Source: Pseudomonas fluorescens
GTDB taxonomy: Bacteria; Pseudomonadota; Gammaproteobacteria; Pseudomonadales; Pseudomonadaceae
Length of the DNA stretch: 64,000 bases
Direction of reading: 5' to 3'
Assembly (NCBI RefSeq): GCF_902498065.1
Contig: NZ_CABVIR010000007.1
Location: forward strand, 248,001 to 312,000
The notes beneath the pieces were generated by a model that was not told where the DNA came from, did not search any database, and worked only from the letters and a program-made list of their open reading frames with translations. The position numbers and the translations under genes were made by a program. Positions 1-8,396 of this stretch are shown here, piece after piece (within the stretch, counting starts at the first letter, position 1; each line of letters starts with the position of its first letter).

Positions 1-1096
1 CCCAGCAGCTGAGGATCATGAACAGCGCAGTGATGCGGTTCAGCCAGCTCGACGACATCACCCGGCCACGGCCGCGCAGACTTTTCACGATCAGGCCCTG
101 AAAGCCTTCGCTGGCCCCGATGTAATGACCGAGGAAGGATTTGGTGATCGCTACCAGCGCAATCAGCGGCGCGGCGTAGGCAATGACCGGGGTCTGGAAG
201 TGGTTGGCCAGGTACGACAGGATCGAGATGTTCTGTGCCTTCGCCGCCGCCAGATCAGCCGGGGACAGCGCCAGCACGCAGCTGAAACAGAAAAACATCA
301 CCGTCACCACCATCATCGCGTGGGCGATGGCGAGGATGCCGCTGCTCTTGCGCTCGGCCTGCTCGCCGTAACGCTGCTTCTGATCGACAGCGAAGGCGGA
401 GATGATCGGCGAATGGTTGAACGAGAACACCATCACCGGGATCGCCAGCCACAGCGTTTTGAAGAACAGCGGCATCGGCATGCCTTCGCTGGCAGTGGCG
501 AAGAACGCGCCGTTCCAGTTCGGGATCAGACTGACACCGAGCAGCAGCAACGCCGCGACGAACGGGTAAACCAGCACGCTCATGCATTTGACGATGACGC
601 CCTGACCGCAGCGGACAATCGCCATCAGCCCAAGGATCAGTCCCAGCGACAGCACCGCCCGCGGTGGCGGGGCGATGTGCAACTGGTGCTCCATGAAACT
701 GCTGAGGGTGTTGGTCAGCGCCACGCTGTACACCAGTAGAATCGGGAAGATGGCGAAAAAATACAGCAGCGTGATCAGCTTGCCGGCACCGATGCCGAAG
801 TGTTCTTCCACCACTTCGGTGATGTCCCCGGAACGTCCGGACAGCACGAAGCGGGTCAGGCCGCGGTGGGCGAAGAAGGTCATCGGGAACGCCAGCACCG
901 CCAGGATCAGCAGCGGCCAGAAGCCACCCACACCGGCGTTGATCGGCAGGAACAGTGTACCGGCGCCAATCGCCGTGCCGTAGAGGCCAAGCATCCAGGT
1001 GGTGTCGTGTTTGCTCCAGCCCTTGTGGGTTGTTTCTGTATTGCGTGTCAGGTCTACAGCAGGATTATCGGCAGCGGGTGTACGTACATCGGTCAT
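1..1096 (-). CDS. sdaC: Serine transporter, HAAAP family (3' part cut by window edge)
   Basis: Inner-membrane amino-acid permease of the hydroxy/aromatic amino acid permease family, probably importing serine by H+ or Na+ symport. The reading frame starts at an ATG at 1096 and stays open to the left edge, so the C-terminus is missing. After a ~30-residue hydrophilic N-terminus come long hydrophobic segments; the motif LYGTAIGAGTLFLPINAG in the first membrane segment is typical of SdaC/TdcC/YhaO transporters. It lies 63 bp downstream of, and on the same strand as, the serine deaminase gene, which supports serine as the substrate and suggests co-transcription. Substrate is inferred from family and context. 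Confidence 0.82.
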   Translation of the reverse strand, partial: MTDVRTPAADNPAVDLTRNTETTHKGWSKHDTTWMLGLYGTAIGAGTLFLPINAGVGGFWPLLILAVLAFPMTFFAHRGLTRFVLSGRSGDITEVVEEHFGIGAGKLITLLYFFAIFPILLVYSVALTNTLSSFMEHQLHIAPPPRAVLSLGLILGLMAIVRCGQGVIVKCMSVLVYPFVAALLLLGVSLIPNWNGAFFATASEGMPMPLFFKTLWLAIPVMVFSFNHSPIISAFAVDQKQRYGEQAERKSSGILAIAHAMMVVTVMFFCFSCVLALSPADLAAAKAQNISILSYLANHFQTPVIAYAAPLIALVAITKSFLGHYIGASEGFQGLIVKSLRGRGRVMSSSWLNRITALFMILSCW

Positions 1097-1159
1097 CGTT
1101 ATTGGCCTCGTTATTATTCTTGCTCGGGCTCACGTGTTGCGGGCGGTCGGGAATGCTCC

Positions 1160-2536
1160 TCAGCACTCCACCCAGCTGACAGCCAGGCCGCCCCGTGAAG
1201 TCTCTTTGTATTTGTCATGCATGTCGGCGCCGGTATCGCGCATGGTGCGGATCACCCGGTCCAGGGAAATGAAGTGTTTGCCGTCGCCGCGCAGGGCCAT
1301 TTGCGTGGCGTTGATCGCCTTCACGGCCGCGATGGCGTTGCGCTCGATGCACGGCACTTGCACCAGGCCGCCGACCGGGTCGCAGGTCAGGCCGAGGTTG
1401 TGTTCCAGGCCGATTTCGGCGGCGTTTTCCAGTTGCTCGGGCGTGGCCCCAAGCACGTCGGCCAGACCGGCGGCGGCCATGGCGCACGCCGAACCGACCT
1501 CGCCCTGACAGCCGACTTCGGCCCCGGAGATCGAGGCGTTTTTCTTGCAGAGAATGCCTACAGCCGCCGCGCCCAAAAAGAACGCCACGACGTCATCGTC
1601 CGACGCGTCCGGGTTGAATTTCATGTAGTAGTGCAGAACAGCGGGAATGATCCCGGCCGCGCCGTTGGTAGGCGCGGTGACCATCCGTCCGCCGGCGGCG
1701 TTTTCTTCGTTCACGGCGAGGGCAAACAGGTTCACCCATTCCATCGCCGACAGCGTCGAAGTGATGACATTCGGTTTGCCGATTTCCAACAGACTGCGGT
1801 GCAATTTCGCTGCACGGCGCGGAACATTCAGACCGCCAGGCAGGATGCCTTCGTGACGCAACCCCTGCTCGACGCACTCGCGCATCACCGACCAGATGTG
1901 CAGCAAGCCCTGACGGATCTCGGCTTCGCTGCGCCAGGCCCGTTCATTGGCCATCATCAACTCGGAAACCCGCAGCCCATGCTGGTTGCAGAGCTTGAGC
2001 AATTCGGCGGCGCTGGAAAAATCGTACGGCAGCACCACGTCGCTGGTCGGTGCAATGCCGGACTCGGCTTCGGCCGCTTCGATGATGAAACCGCCGCCGA
2101 TCGAGTAATACGTTTGCTCTGACAATTCGCCGGTTTCGCCGAAGGCGGTCAGCGACATGGCGTTGGGGTGGTAGGGCAGGCTCTCATCAAGCAGCAGGAG
2201 ATCGCGTTGCCAGTCGAAGGCGATGGTGGTTTTGCCGGCCAGCGTCAGTTCGCCGGTCTTGAGCAACGTATTGATGCGGCTGTCGATGCTGGTCGGATCG
2301 ATGCTGTCCGGCCATTCGCCCATCAGGCCCATGACACAGGCGCGGTCCGTAGCGTGGCCGACGCCGGTGGCGGAAAGGGAGCCGTACAGGCGGATTTCTA
2401 CCCGGCGGACGGCGTCGAGCAAGTGCTGGTCAATCAGTGCCTGGGCGAAGGTCGCGGCGGCGCGCATCGGGCCGACGGTGTGAGAACTGGACGGACCGAT
2501 GCCGACTTTGAAAAGATCAAAAACACTGATAGCCAT
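1160..2536 (-). CDS. sdaA: L-serine ammonia-lyase (iron-sulfur dependent)
   Basis: Converts L-serine to pyruvate and ammonia in the cytoplasm. The 458-residue product has the single-chain SdaA layout: an N-terminal beta domain opening with MAISVFDLFKVGIGPSSSHT, and a C-terminal alpha domain with conserved glycine- and cysteine-rich segments (GAEVGCQGEVGSACAMAAAG and LTCDPVGGLVQVPCIERN) that carry the cysteines for the [4Fe-4S] cluster. The start at 2536 was chosen because family members begin exactly at MAISVFDLFK; an upstream in-frame extension has no similarity. It is followed by the serine permease and is divergent from a LysR regulator, an arrangement consistent with serine-responsive control. 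Confidence 0.93.
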   Translation of the reverse strand: MAISVFDLFKVGIGPSSSHTVGPMRAAATFAQALIDQHLLDAVRRVEIRLYGSLSATGVGHATDRACVMGLMGEWPDSIDPTSIDSRINTLLKTGELTLAGKTTIAFDWQRDLLLLDESLPYHPNAMSLTAFGETGELSEQTYYSIGGGFIIEAAEAESGIAPTSDVVLPYDFSSAAELLKLCNQHGLRVSELMMANERAWRSEAEIRQGLLHIWSVMRECVEQGLRHEGILPGGLNVPRRAAKLHRSLLEIGKPNVITSTLSAMEWVNLFALAVNEENAAGGRMVTAPTNGAAGIIPAVLHYYMKFNPDASDDDVVAFFLGAAAVGILCKKNASISGAEVGCQGEVGSACAMAAAGLADVLGATPEQLENAAEIGLEHNLGLTCDPVGGLVQVPCIERNAIAAVKAINATQMALRGDGKHFISLDRVIRTMRDTGADMHDKYKETSRGGLAVSWVEC

Positions 2537-2671
2537 GCTAAAGCCTATACAAGTAATGGAAGAAGAATCGCTGCCATTTCTGTAGGACAAGCGCAATGTC
2601 GGCGATACTGCCTACCTCGGTCCGACGTGACCAACGAAACTTCCTAAGACAGCCTTTAGTAGGACTAAACA

Positions 2672-3619
2672 ATGAGTCGCCAATTGCATGCCCAGACTTA
2701 CGTCTGGCTGCACGTGTTTTCCTGTGCCGCGCGGCACTTGTCGTTCACCCGCTGCGCCGAAGAACTGCACATCACGCCGGGGGCGGTCAGTCAGCAAATC
2801 CGACAACTGGAAGAACGGCTGGGGTTTCGACTGTTCCACCGCCGTGCCCGGGGTGTGGAGTTGAGCGCAGAAGGCCAGCGACTGGCCATTACGGTCAACG
2901 AGGCGTACGGCAGCATCGACGCAGAATTGCGACGACTGGACGCCGGAATGATCAGCGGGATTCTGCGGGTGCGCTCGATTCCATCATTCCTGAGCAAATG
3001 GCTGACCCCGCGTCTGCCGCGCTTGCAGCAGCGGTTTCCGGACATTCAGTTGCGCCTGGTGGCGGAGGACAGCAGCGTGCCGTTGCACGAGGGCGACTTC
3101 GACCTGGCCATCGACCTGAACGACGGCAGCTACCCAGGCTTGTTATCCACAACCTTGCTCGACGAGCAGATCTTCCCGGTCTGTGCGCCGAGTCTGTTGC
3201 GCGGTCGACCGCCGTTGCACGGCCCGGCCGACCTGTCGCACTTTCCGCTGTTGCACGACATCACGGCCTGGCGCGGCAGTTACGAGTACGCGGAATGGGA
3301 GTTCTACCTCAACGCCATCGGCTTCGAAGGCGCGGACGTACGGCGCGGGCACACGTTCAATCGCAACCACCTGACCATCGAAGCGGCGATTGCCGGCATG
3401 GGCGTGGCGATTGCGCGGCGCACGTTGCTGAACGATGAGCTGGAGCGGGGGACATTGATTGTGCCGTTCGGGTTGGCGGTACCGAATCACAAACGTTACG
3501 TGCTGCTGTATGCGCCGGGGGCGCTGAGCCATCCGGGCGTGCGAGCGGTGCATGACTGGCTGGTGGAGGAGGCGGGGGTTTTTCGAAGCCTGCATCCGCT
3601 GGCGGAGCGGCAGATGTGA
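2672..3619 (+). CDS. LysR-family transcriptional regulator, GcvA/DsdC-like
   Basis: A 315-residue LysR-type regulator. The winged helix-turn-helix is at about residues 14-75 (LSFTRCAEELHITPGAVSQQ is the recognition region), followed by a periplasmic-binding-protein-like effector domain to the C-terminus. The sequence RHLSFTRCAEELHIT...GAVSQQIRQLEERLG resembles the GcvA/DsdC branch. It is transcribed away from sdaA-sdaC across a 135-bp gap, so it probably controls the serine genes and itself from that gap. The effector (serine or a related amino acid) is inferred from neighbours only. Confidence 0.85.
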   Translation: MSRQLHAQTYVWLHVFSCAARHLSFTRCAEELHITPGAVSQQIRQLEERLGFRLFHRRARGVELSAEGQRLAITVNEAYGSIDAELRRLDAGMISGILRVRSIPSFLSKWLTPRLPRLQQRFPDIQLRLVAEDSSVPLHEGDFDLAIDLNDGSYPGLLSTTLLDEQIFPVCAPSLLRGRPPLHGPADLSHFPLLHDITAWRGSYEYAEWEFYLNAIGFEGADVRRGHTFNRNHLTIEAAIAGMGVAIARRTLLNDELERGTLIVPFGLAVPNHKRYVLLYAPGALSHPGVRAVHDWLVEEAGVFRSLHPLAERQM

Positions 3620-3832
3620 GTAATTATGACAAAGAAGTGAAGCGAGCCAACTCCCGACCTTAACAGCGCTTTTGCTCCTTGTCCGGCTTTTTTTGCGATT
3701 GAAAATTTATCTTTTTTCAGGGGTTGAAATGTTCCGCGCACAGACCGATTGTGTAGGTAAGAGGTCACGGTGATGACGCCCAAGGGCCAGCCGAAGGGCC
3801 TCTCGCGAGCTAGCTGAATTAAGGGATGAACT

Positions 3833-4240
3833 ATGCAAATCCAAGTCAACAGCGATAACCATATTCAAAGCAGCATCCGACTGGAGGAGTGGGTACGTAC
3901 TACCATTGAGAGCACGCTCGAACGTTATGAAGAGGACCTGACCCGCGTCGAGGTCCATCTGCGGGACGAGAACGGCGACAAGCCCGGTCCCCATGATTTG
4001 CGCTGCCAGCTGGAAGCGCGGCCAAAAGGCCACCAACCGATTTCTGTTACTCATAAAGCCGAAAACCTGGAACTGGCGATCGACGGTGCGGCTGAAAAAC
4101 TCGAACATGCGCTTGACCATCTGTTCGGCAAACTGCGGGGCAAACCACGTGCCGCGGTGGTGCCGTTCGAAAGGCGCGCAGCCGATGTGCTGCTGGAAGA
4201 AGAGTTTCTCGAGAACGAACAGGCTGCACAGAACGGCTGA
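3833..4240 (+). CDS. HPF/RaiA-family ribosome-associated protein
   Basis: A short (135-residue) protein of the sigma-54 modulation/ribosome hibernation family, which bind the 30S decoding region during slow growth. Visible features are the beta-alpha-beta start MQIQVNSDNHI, an amphipathic helix (residues ~18-34), a strand with VEVHLRDENGDK, and a second long helix LELAIDGAAEKLEHALDHLFGKL. The C-terminal ~30 residues are acidic and there is no long-HPF dimerisation domain. It is monocistronic, with its own terminator just downstream. It could act as a stress factor rather than a classical HPF; the canonical hpf next to rpoN is not in this window. Confidence 0.75.
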   Translation: MQIQVNSDNHIQSSIRLEEWVRTTIESTLERYEEDLTRVEVHLRDENGDKPGPHDLRCQLEARPKGHQPISVTHKAENLELAIDGAAEKLEHALDHLFGKLRGKPRAAVVPFERRAADVLLEEEFLENEQAAQNG

Positions 4241-4274
4241 CGCCTGAATCACTTTTTACCTTTCCACCACTGAA

Positions 4275-4305
4275 AACGGGCCTGCTTATGCAGGCCCGTT
4301 CTTGT
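4275..4305 (+). terminator. Rho-independent terminator after the HPF-like gene
   Basis: Perfect 11-bp stem AACGGGCCTGC / GCAGGCCCGTT with a TTAT loop, followed by CTTGTTTC. It lies 35 bp past the stop codon of the ribosome-associated protein gene. Confidence 0.8.
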
Positions 4306-4416
4306 TTCAGGGTTTGGTGAACGCTTCAGGTTGATGAATCCCCTCGCCACAATGATGTTTGCCTCCACCCATCAGTGGACCAAAGCGCAGGAAATAGACG
4401 GATCTTTTTTGCGTAT

Positions 4417-4435
4417 GAGAATATTTATCATTAAT
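4417..4435. promoter_or_regulatory. Fur-box-like operator before the iron-uptake block
   Basis: GAGAATATTTATCATTAAT matches the 19-bp Fur consensus GATAATGATAATCATTATC at 13 positions by eye. It is about 60 bp upstream of the first gene of the DUF3649/PepSY/sigma/anti-sigma/TonB-receptor block, consistent with iron repression of that operon. Confidence 0.6.
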
Positions 4436-4494
4436 ATTGCGACCTTGTCGGCCTCCTGACTTACTCGTGGCCTCACCCGTTTCAAGGTCGAAAC

Positions 4495-4788
4495 ATGAAA
4501 GCACTCCCCGTGTCCTACCGATTGGCCGTCACCTCCCGGGTGCTGGCCGCCGTGCTGGGCGGATATATTGTCGCCGCACTGGCCAGTGTCAGCCTGACGC
4601 TGTGGGTGCCCATGGCCCGCGCCGATGCCGTGGTGACCGGGATGATGACCTCGTTTCTGGCCTACCTCGGCGCGGTGATCTGGTGTTTTGCCTGCCGCAG
4701 TGCGGGGCGGGCCTGGCTCGGGTTGATCGTGCCGAGCCTGGTGCTGGCGGTGGTGTCGGGGCTGGCTTATTGGATGGGCCACTCATGA
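4495..4788 (+). CDS. DUF3649 small inner-membrane protein (iron-uptake associated)
   Basis: A 97-residue, strongly hydrophobic protein with about three transmembrane segments (roughly residues 15-35, 43-65, 70-94), of the DUF3649 type commonly found with PepSY proteins beside siderophore receptors. Its stop overlaps the next start in an ATGA arrangement, so it is translationally coupled to the PepSY gene. The exact role is unknown; a part in iron reduction or release at the inner membrane is inferred from context. A Fur-like box lies upstream. Confidence 0.75.
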   Translation: MKALPVSYRLAVTSRVLAAVLGGYIVAALASVSLTLWVPMARADAVVTGMMTSFLAYLGAVIWCFACRSAGRAWLGLIVPSLVLAVVSGLAYWMGHS

Positions 4789-6365
4789 AAGAGGGCTTTC
4801 GTCAGGCGATGGCCTGGCTGCACACCTGGGCCGGGTTGATCTTCGGCTGGTTGCTGTTTGCGATTTTCCTGACCGGCACACTCGCGTATTTCAAGGACGA
4901 GATCAGCCATTGGATGCAGCCGGAAATCCCTGCGCGTTCGGTGACTTCCGAAGCCAGCCTGAACGTGGCGCAAAACTATCTTCAGCAACACGCCGCCGGT
5001 GCCTCGCGTTGGCTCATCGACCTGCCCGATGCCCGCGACCCCGGCCTGTCCGTCCGCTGGCAGCAGACCCCGGCCAAGCGTGGCGAACGCGGCCAGTTCA
5101 CGGAAAAACTCCTCGACCCGCAAACCGGCGCCGAAGTGCAGGGCCGCGAAACCACCGGGGGCGAGTTCTTCTACCGCTTCCACTTCCAACTGCAAATGCC
5201 CTATCCGTGGGGCCGCTGGTTGTCGACCATCGCCGCCATGGTGATGTTCGTCGCGCTGATCAGCGGGATCATCACCCACAAGAAAATCTTCAAGGACTTC
5301 TTCACCTTCCGCCCGCGCAAGGGCCAGCGTTCCTGGCTCGACGGGCACAACGCGGTGGGTGTGCTGGTGCTGCCGTTTCACCTGATGATCACCTACAGCA
5401 GCCTGGTGATTTTCATGTCGATGGTGATGCCGGCCAGCATCCTGGCCTCGTACAACGGTAATGCCCGGGCGTTTTTCGATGAGGTGTTTCCGGCGTCTGC
5501 TACGCCGGAACTGGCGGGCAAACCGGCTGAATTGGCGCCGCTGGCACCGCTGCTGGAAAAGGCTCGCGAGCAGTGGTCGGGCGGGCAGGTCGGTCGGCTC
5601 ACCGTTAACAATCCGGGCGATGCGAACGCTTCAGTGGTGCTCGTGCGTGACGGTGCCGATCGCGTGGTCCACGACTTTGGCCGCGCTGCGACCTTCAACG
5701 GCGTGACCGGACAGTTGCTCGACACGACGCCGGAGCAGTCCCTGCCTAGGGCGATTGCCGGCAGTTTCTACGGGTTGCACATGGGCCGTTTCGCGGACCC
5801 GGTGCTGCGCTGGTTGTACTTCATTTGCGGGTTGGCCGGCACGGCGATGATCGGCACCGGGCTGGTGGTCTGGCTCGGAAAGCGTCAGCTCAAGCACGCG
5901 AAAAGCGGCGTGATGCCGTTCGAGTTGCGGCTGGTGGAAGTGCTGAACATCGCCAGCATGTCCGGGTTGATGGTCGCCGTAGCCGCGTTCTTCTGGGCCA
6001 ATCGCCTATTGCCGGTGGACATGGCCGGGCGCGCGGAGTGGGAAGTGAACAGCTTCTTTCTCGTCTGGGGCCTGAGCATGCTGCATGCCGTGGTCCGGCG
6101 TGGCCGTGCGGCGTGGGTCGAGCAGTTGGCGCTGGCGGCGCTGCTGTTTGGCGCGGTGCCGTTGTTGAACGCCCTGACCACGCCGTTTCACTTGGGTAAC
6201 ACGCTGGCACAGGGCGATTGGGCGATGGCCGGTTTCGACCTGACGTGCCTGGGCAGTGGTGTGTTTTTCGCCTGGGCCGCTTGGAAAATGCGGCGTTCGG
6301 CACAGGCTGGGATCGACACCCAACAGCGTGCACAACTGATCACCCTTGAGCGCGAGGCGAACTGA
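4785..6365 (+). CDS. PepSY-domain inner-membrane protein (putative ferric-siderophore reductase)
   Basis: A 526-residue PepSY-TM (PiuB/FoxB-like) protein. It opens with FRQAMAWLHTWAGLIFGWLLFAIFLTGTLAYF, the first membrane helix with the conserved WLHTWAG histidine, then has a large periplasmic PepSY region, further helices around residues 150-170 and 205-230, and a C-terminal membrane bundle. Histidines near helix ends (HTWAG, HLMITY, YGLHMGRF) are compatible with haem ligation, as described for FoxB-type reductases. The start at 4785 is chosen because of the ATGA overlap with the upstream gene and because the first helix follows immediately. It probably helps release iron from imported siderophore; the exact substrate is unknown. 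Confidence 0.82.
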   Translation: MKEGFRQAMAWLHTWAGLIFGWLLFAIFLTGTLAYFKDEISHWMQPEIPARSVTSEASLNVAQNYLQQHAAGASRWLIDLPDARDPGLSVRWQQTPAKRGERGQFTEKLLDPQTGAEVQGRETTGGEFFYRFHFQLQMPYPWGRWLSTIAAMVMFVALISGIITHKKIFKDFFTFRPRKGQRSWLDGHNAVGVLVLPFHLMITYSSLVIFMSMVMPASILASYNGNARAFFDEVFPASATPELAGKPAELAPLAPLLEKAREQWSGGQVGRLTVNNPGDANASVVLVRDGADRVVHDFGRAATFNGVTGQLLDTTPEQSLPRAIAGSFYGLHMGRFADPVLRWLYFICGLAGTAMIGTGLVVWLGKRQLKHAKSGVMPFELRLVEVLNIASMSGLMVAVAAFFWANRLLPVDMAGRAEWEVNSFFLVWGLSMLHAVVRRGRAAWVEQLALAALLFGAVPLLNALTTPFHLGNTLAQGDWAMAGFDLTCLGSGVFFAWAAWKMRRSAQAGIDTQQRAQLITLEREAN

Positions 6366-6692
6366 ATGTTGCTGGCCCTGTTGCTCTGTTACGGCGGTTT
6401 CACCGCGCTGTGTTTATCAATGGACCGGCATCACGCCGAGCTGCTGGGCGGTAAACCGACGGCCCGTCGTCGCCGGTTGTTGAGACTCGCTGGTTGGCTG
6501 TTGCTGGTCTTGTCGCTGTGGGCGGCGGTGGCTTCGACCGGTTGGGGGCTTGGGTTGGTGGAGTGGTTTGCGGTACTGATGCTCAGTGCATTGTTGCTGG
6601 TGCTGATGATGCCTTATCGACCGCGTCTGGCGTTGTCACTGGCCGGTATAAGTCTGCTCATCAGCCCTGTCGCCGTGTTTGCGCAGTATTGA
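6366..6692 (+). CDS. DUF3325 small membrane protein
   Basis: A 108-residue protein with three to four predicted membrane helices and a conserved hydrophilic loop (SMDRHHAELLGGKPTARRRR, residues ~17-37) of the DUF3325 type. Its ATG immediately follows the stop of the PepSY gene. It belongs to the same iron-uptake transcription unit; a biochemical function is not known. Confidence 0.75.
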   Translation: MLLALLLCYGGFTALCLSMDRHHAELLGGKPTARRRRLLRLAGWLLLVLSLWAAVASTGWGLGLVEWFAVLMLSALLLVLMMPYRPRLALSLAGISLLISPVAVFAQY

Positions 6693-6696
6693 CCTG

Positions 6697-7260
6697 ATGA
6701 TCACCCGCCCTCCGGATTCCCACGATGACGAACCTCGCGGAGCGCGTGCGCATTTCCTGCAGGTGTTCCTGTCCCAGCGTTCGCAGATGGAAGCGCTGGT
6801 GAACCGTCGTGTCGGGTGTCGGGCCACGGCGGCGGACCTGGTGCAGGATTTGTTTTTGCGCTTCTGGCGCCGGCCGCTGGTGCAGGTCGAAGAACTCAGC
6901 ACCTACCTGTTGCGCTGCGCCGGCAACATTGCCATCGACCATCTGCGCAGCGAAGGCGCGCGGGTTCGGGTCAACGAAGGTTGGCTGCCGGATCAACCGG
7001 ACAGCCACGGCAGTGAACCGCAAGCCGCGCTGGAAGCTGGTAACGATTTGCGTCACGTCGAAGCGGCATTGCGCGCATTGCCCGAGCGCACGCGGCAGAT
7101 CTTTTTGCTCAATCGCATCCATGGCCGCAAATACGCCGAGATCGCCAAGGCCATGGGGTTGTCCCAAAGTGCCGTGGAAAAACATATGATGCGCGCCCTC
7201 GAAGCCTGCAAGGCCAGTCTGCGGGACCCCGAACCGCGCACGCCAGGGAAAGCACCGTGA
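6697..7260 (+). CDS. ECF sigma factor, FecI-like (iron starvation)
   Basis: A 187-residue extracytoplasmic-function sigma factor. Region 2 is at about residues 20-85 (DLVQDLFLRFWRRP, AGNIAIDHLRSEGAR) and region 4 at about 125-175 (LPERTRQIFLLNRIHGRKYAEIAKAMGLSQSAVEKHMMRAL), a strong match to FecI/FpvI-type factors. A slightly longer frame uses a TTG inside the upstream gene; the ATG at 6697 is preferred. It overlaps the anti-sigma gene by 4 bp. It should direct transcription of the TonB receptor gene downstream when the FecR-type protein is signalled by the occupied receptor. Confidence 0.9.
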   Translation: MITRPPDSHDDEPRGARAHFLQVFLSQRSQMEALVNRRVGCRATAADLVQDLFLRFWRRPLVQVEELSTYLLRCAGNIAIDHLRSEGARVRVNEGWLPDQPDSHGSEPQAALEAGNDLRHVEAALRALPERTRQIFLLNRIHGRKYAEIAKAMGLSQSAVEKHMMRALEACKASLRDPEPRTPGKAP

Positions 7261-8243
7261 ATCACATCGAACGCGTCACCCCGACGCCCGCTCAGGAACA
7301 GGCCGCTTTCGCCTGGCTGAGCCTGTTGCATGACCAGCCGAGCAGCGGCGACCAGGCCACCTTCAGCCATTGGTTGCAGGCCGACCCCGCGCATGCCGAG
7401 GCGTATGCACAGGCGCAAGTGGTGTGGGAGTTGAGCGAAGGCCCGGCGCGGACATTGGCCGATGAAGACGCGTTTGCCTTGCAGGGTTATCTCAATGCGA
7501 TGAATGGCTCGCGGCGCAACAGCGTTCGGCGCTGGTCCGGTGCGCTGGCGATGGCGGCGTGCCTGTTGTTGATGATCAGCCTCGGTTCAGGCTGGCAGCC
7601 GATGCGCTGGGTCGATGATCTTGGCGCTGACTATGTGTCGGCACCGGGGCAAGTTCGCACCGTCACGCTGGCGGATCAATCGCAGGTCACGCTGGATGCC
7701 GACAGTGCCATCGCCGTGGATTTCAGTCGCGGCGAGCGCCACGTTCAGTTGCGGCGTGGCGCCGGTTTTTTCAGCGTGACGCACACCGGCGAGCCGTTTG
7801 TGGTGGAGGCCGAAAAGGGGCAGGCGCGGGTGCTGGGGACGCAGTTTGAAGTGCGTTTGCAACCTCACGGCGCGCAAGTGACGGTGTTGTCCGGCCGGGT
7901 CGGCGTGACGGCGGACAAGCAGGCCGAGCAGCAGATTCTGAGCGCCGGCCAGCAGGTGGCTTATGGCGAAGGTACGGCGCAAAAACTGCAGGCCGTGGAC
8001 AGCGAAGCGCAGTTGGCGTGGCGTCAGGGCTGGCTCAATTACTACAAGGCGTCGCTGGCCGACGTGGTGCAGGATTTACGCCGTTACTACCCGGGGCGGA
8101 TTGTGCTGCTCAACGATGAGCTGGCGGCGCGGCGGGTCAGTGGCAGTTTTCCGAGCAAGGATCCGCAGGCGGTGTTGAGTTCGTTGCAGGGGGTGTTGGG
8201 GTTTGAGCAGCATGCTGTGGGGCATTTGATTATTTTGCGGTGA
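7257..8243 (+). CDS. FecR-family sigma regulator
   Basis: A 328-residue transmembrane anti-sigma/activator. The N-terminal cytoplasmic DUF4880 segment (residues ~14-60, with AFAWLSLLHDQPSSGDQATFSHWLQADPAHAEAY) would bind the sigma factor. One membrane helix is at about 95-111. The periplasmic FecR domain follows (DYVSAPGQVRTVTLADQSQVTLDADSAI...), ending in an STN-like module that contacts the receptor's signalling domain. It is translationally coupled (ATGA) to the sigma gene and precedes the receptor gene. Confidence 0.9.
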   Translation: MNHIERVTPTPAQEQAAFAWLSLLHDQPSSGDQATFSHWLQADPAHAEAYAQAQVVWELSEGPARTLADEDAFALQGYLNAMNGSRRNSVRRWSGALAMAACLLLMISLGSGWQPMRWVDDLGADYVSAPGQVRTVTLADQSQVTLDADSAIAVDFSRGERHVQLRRGAGFFSVTHTGEPFVVEAEKGQARVLGTQFEVRLQPHGAQVTVLSGRVGVTADKQAEQQILSAGQQVAYGEGTAQKLQAVDSEAQLAWRQGWLNYYKASLADVVQDLRRYYPGRIVLLNDELAARRVSGSFPSKDPQAVLSSLQGVLGFEQHAVGHLIILR

Positions 8244-8350
8244 CGCGACCGGCCATGGCGCACTCCCAAAGAACACATCACCCCCAGATAAAAATATTTT
8301 CAAAATAATGGTGAGGTAAACCCGGGCCCCATCCGTGTAGTGACTGAAAC

Positions 8351-8365
8351 TGCGAGTCATTCGCA
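8351..8365. promoter_or_regulatory. Fur-like palindrome upstream of the siderophore receptor
   Basis: TGCGAGTCATTCGCA is a near-perfect 7-1-7 inverted repeat 32-46 bp before the receptor start, resembling common Pseudomonas Fur sites. It would add iron repression of the receptor on top of the FecI-type sigma. It is a pattern match only. Confidence 0.42.
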
Positions 8366-8396
8366 TTCCGTAGCGGTTCTACACAGGTCATGAGCA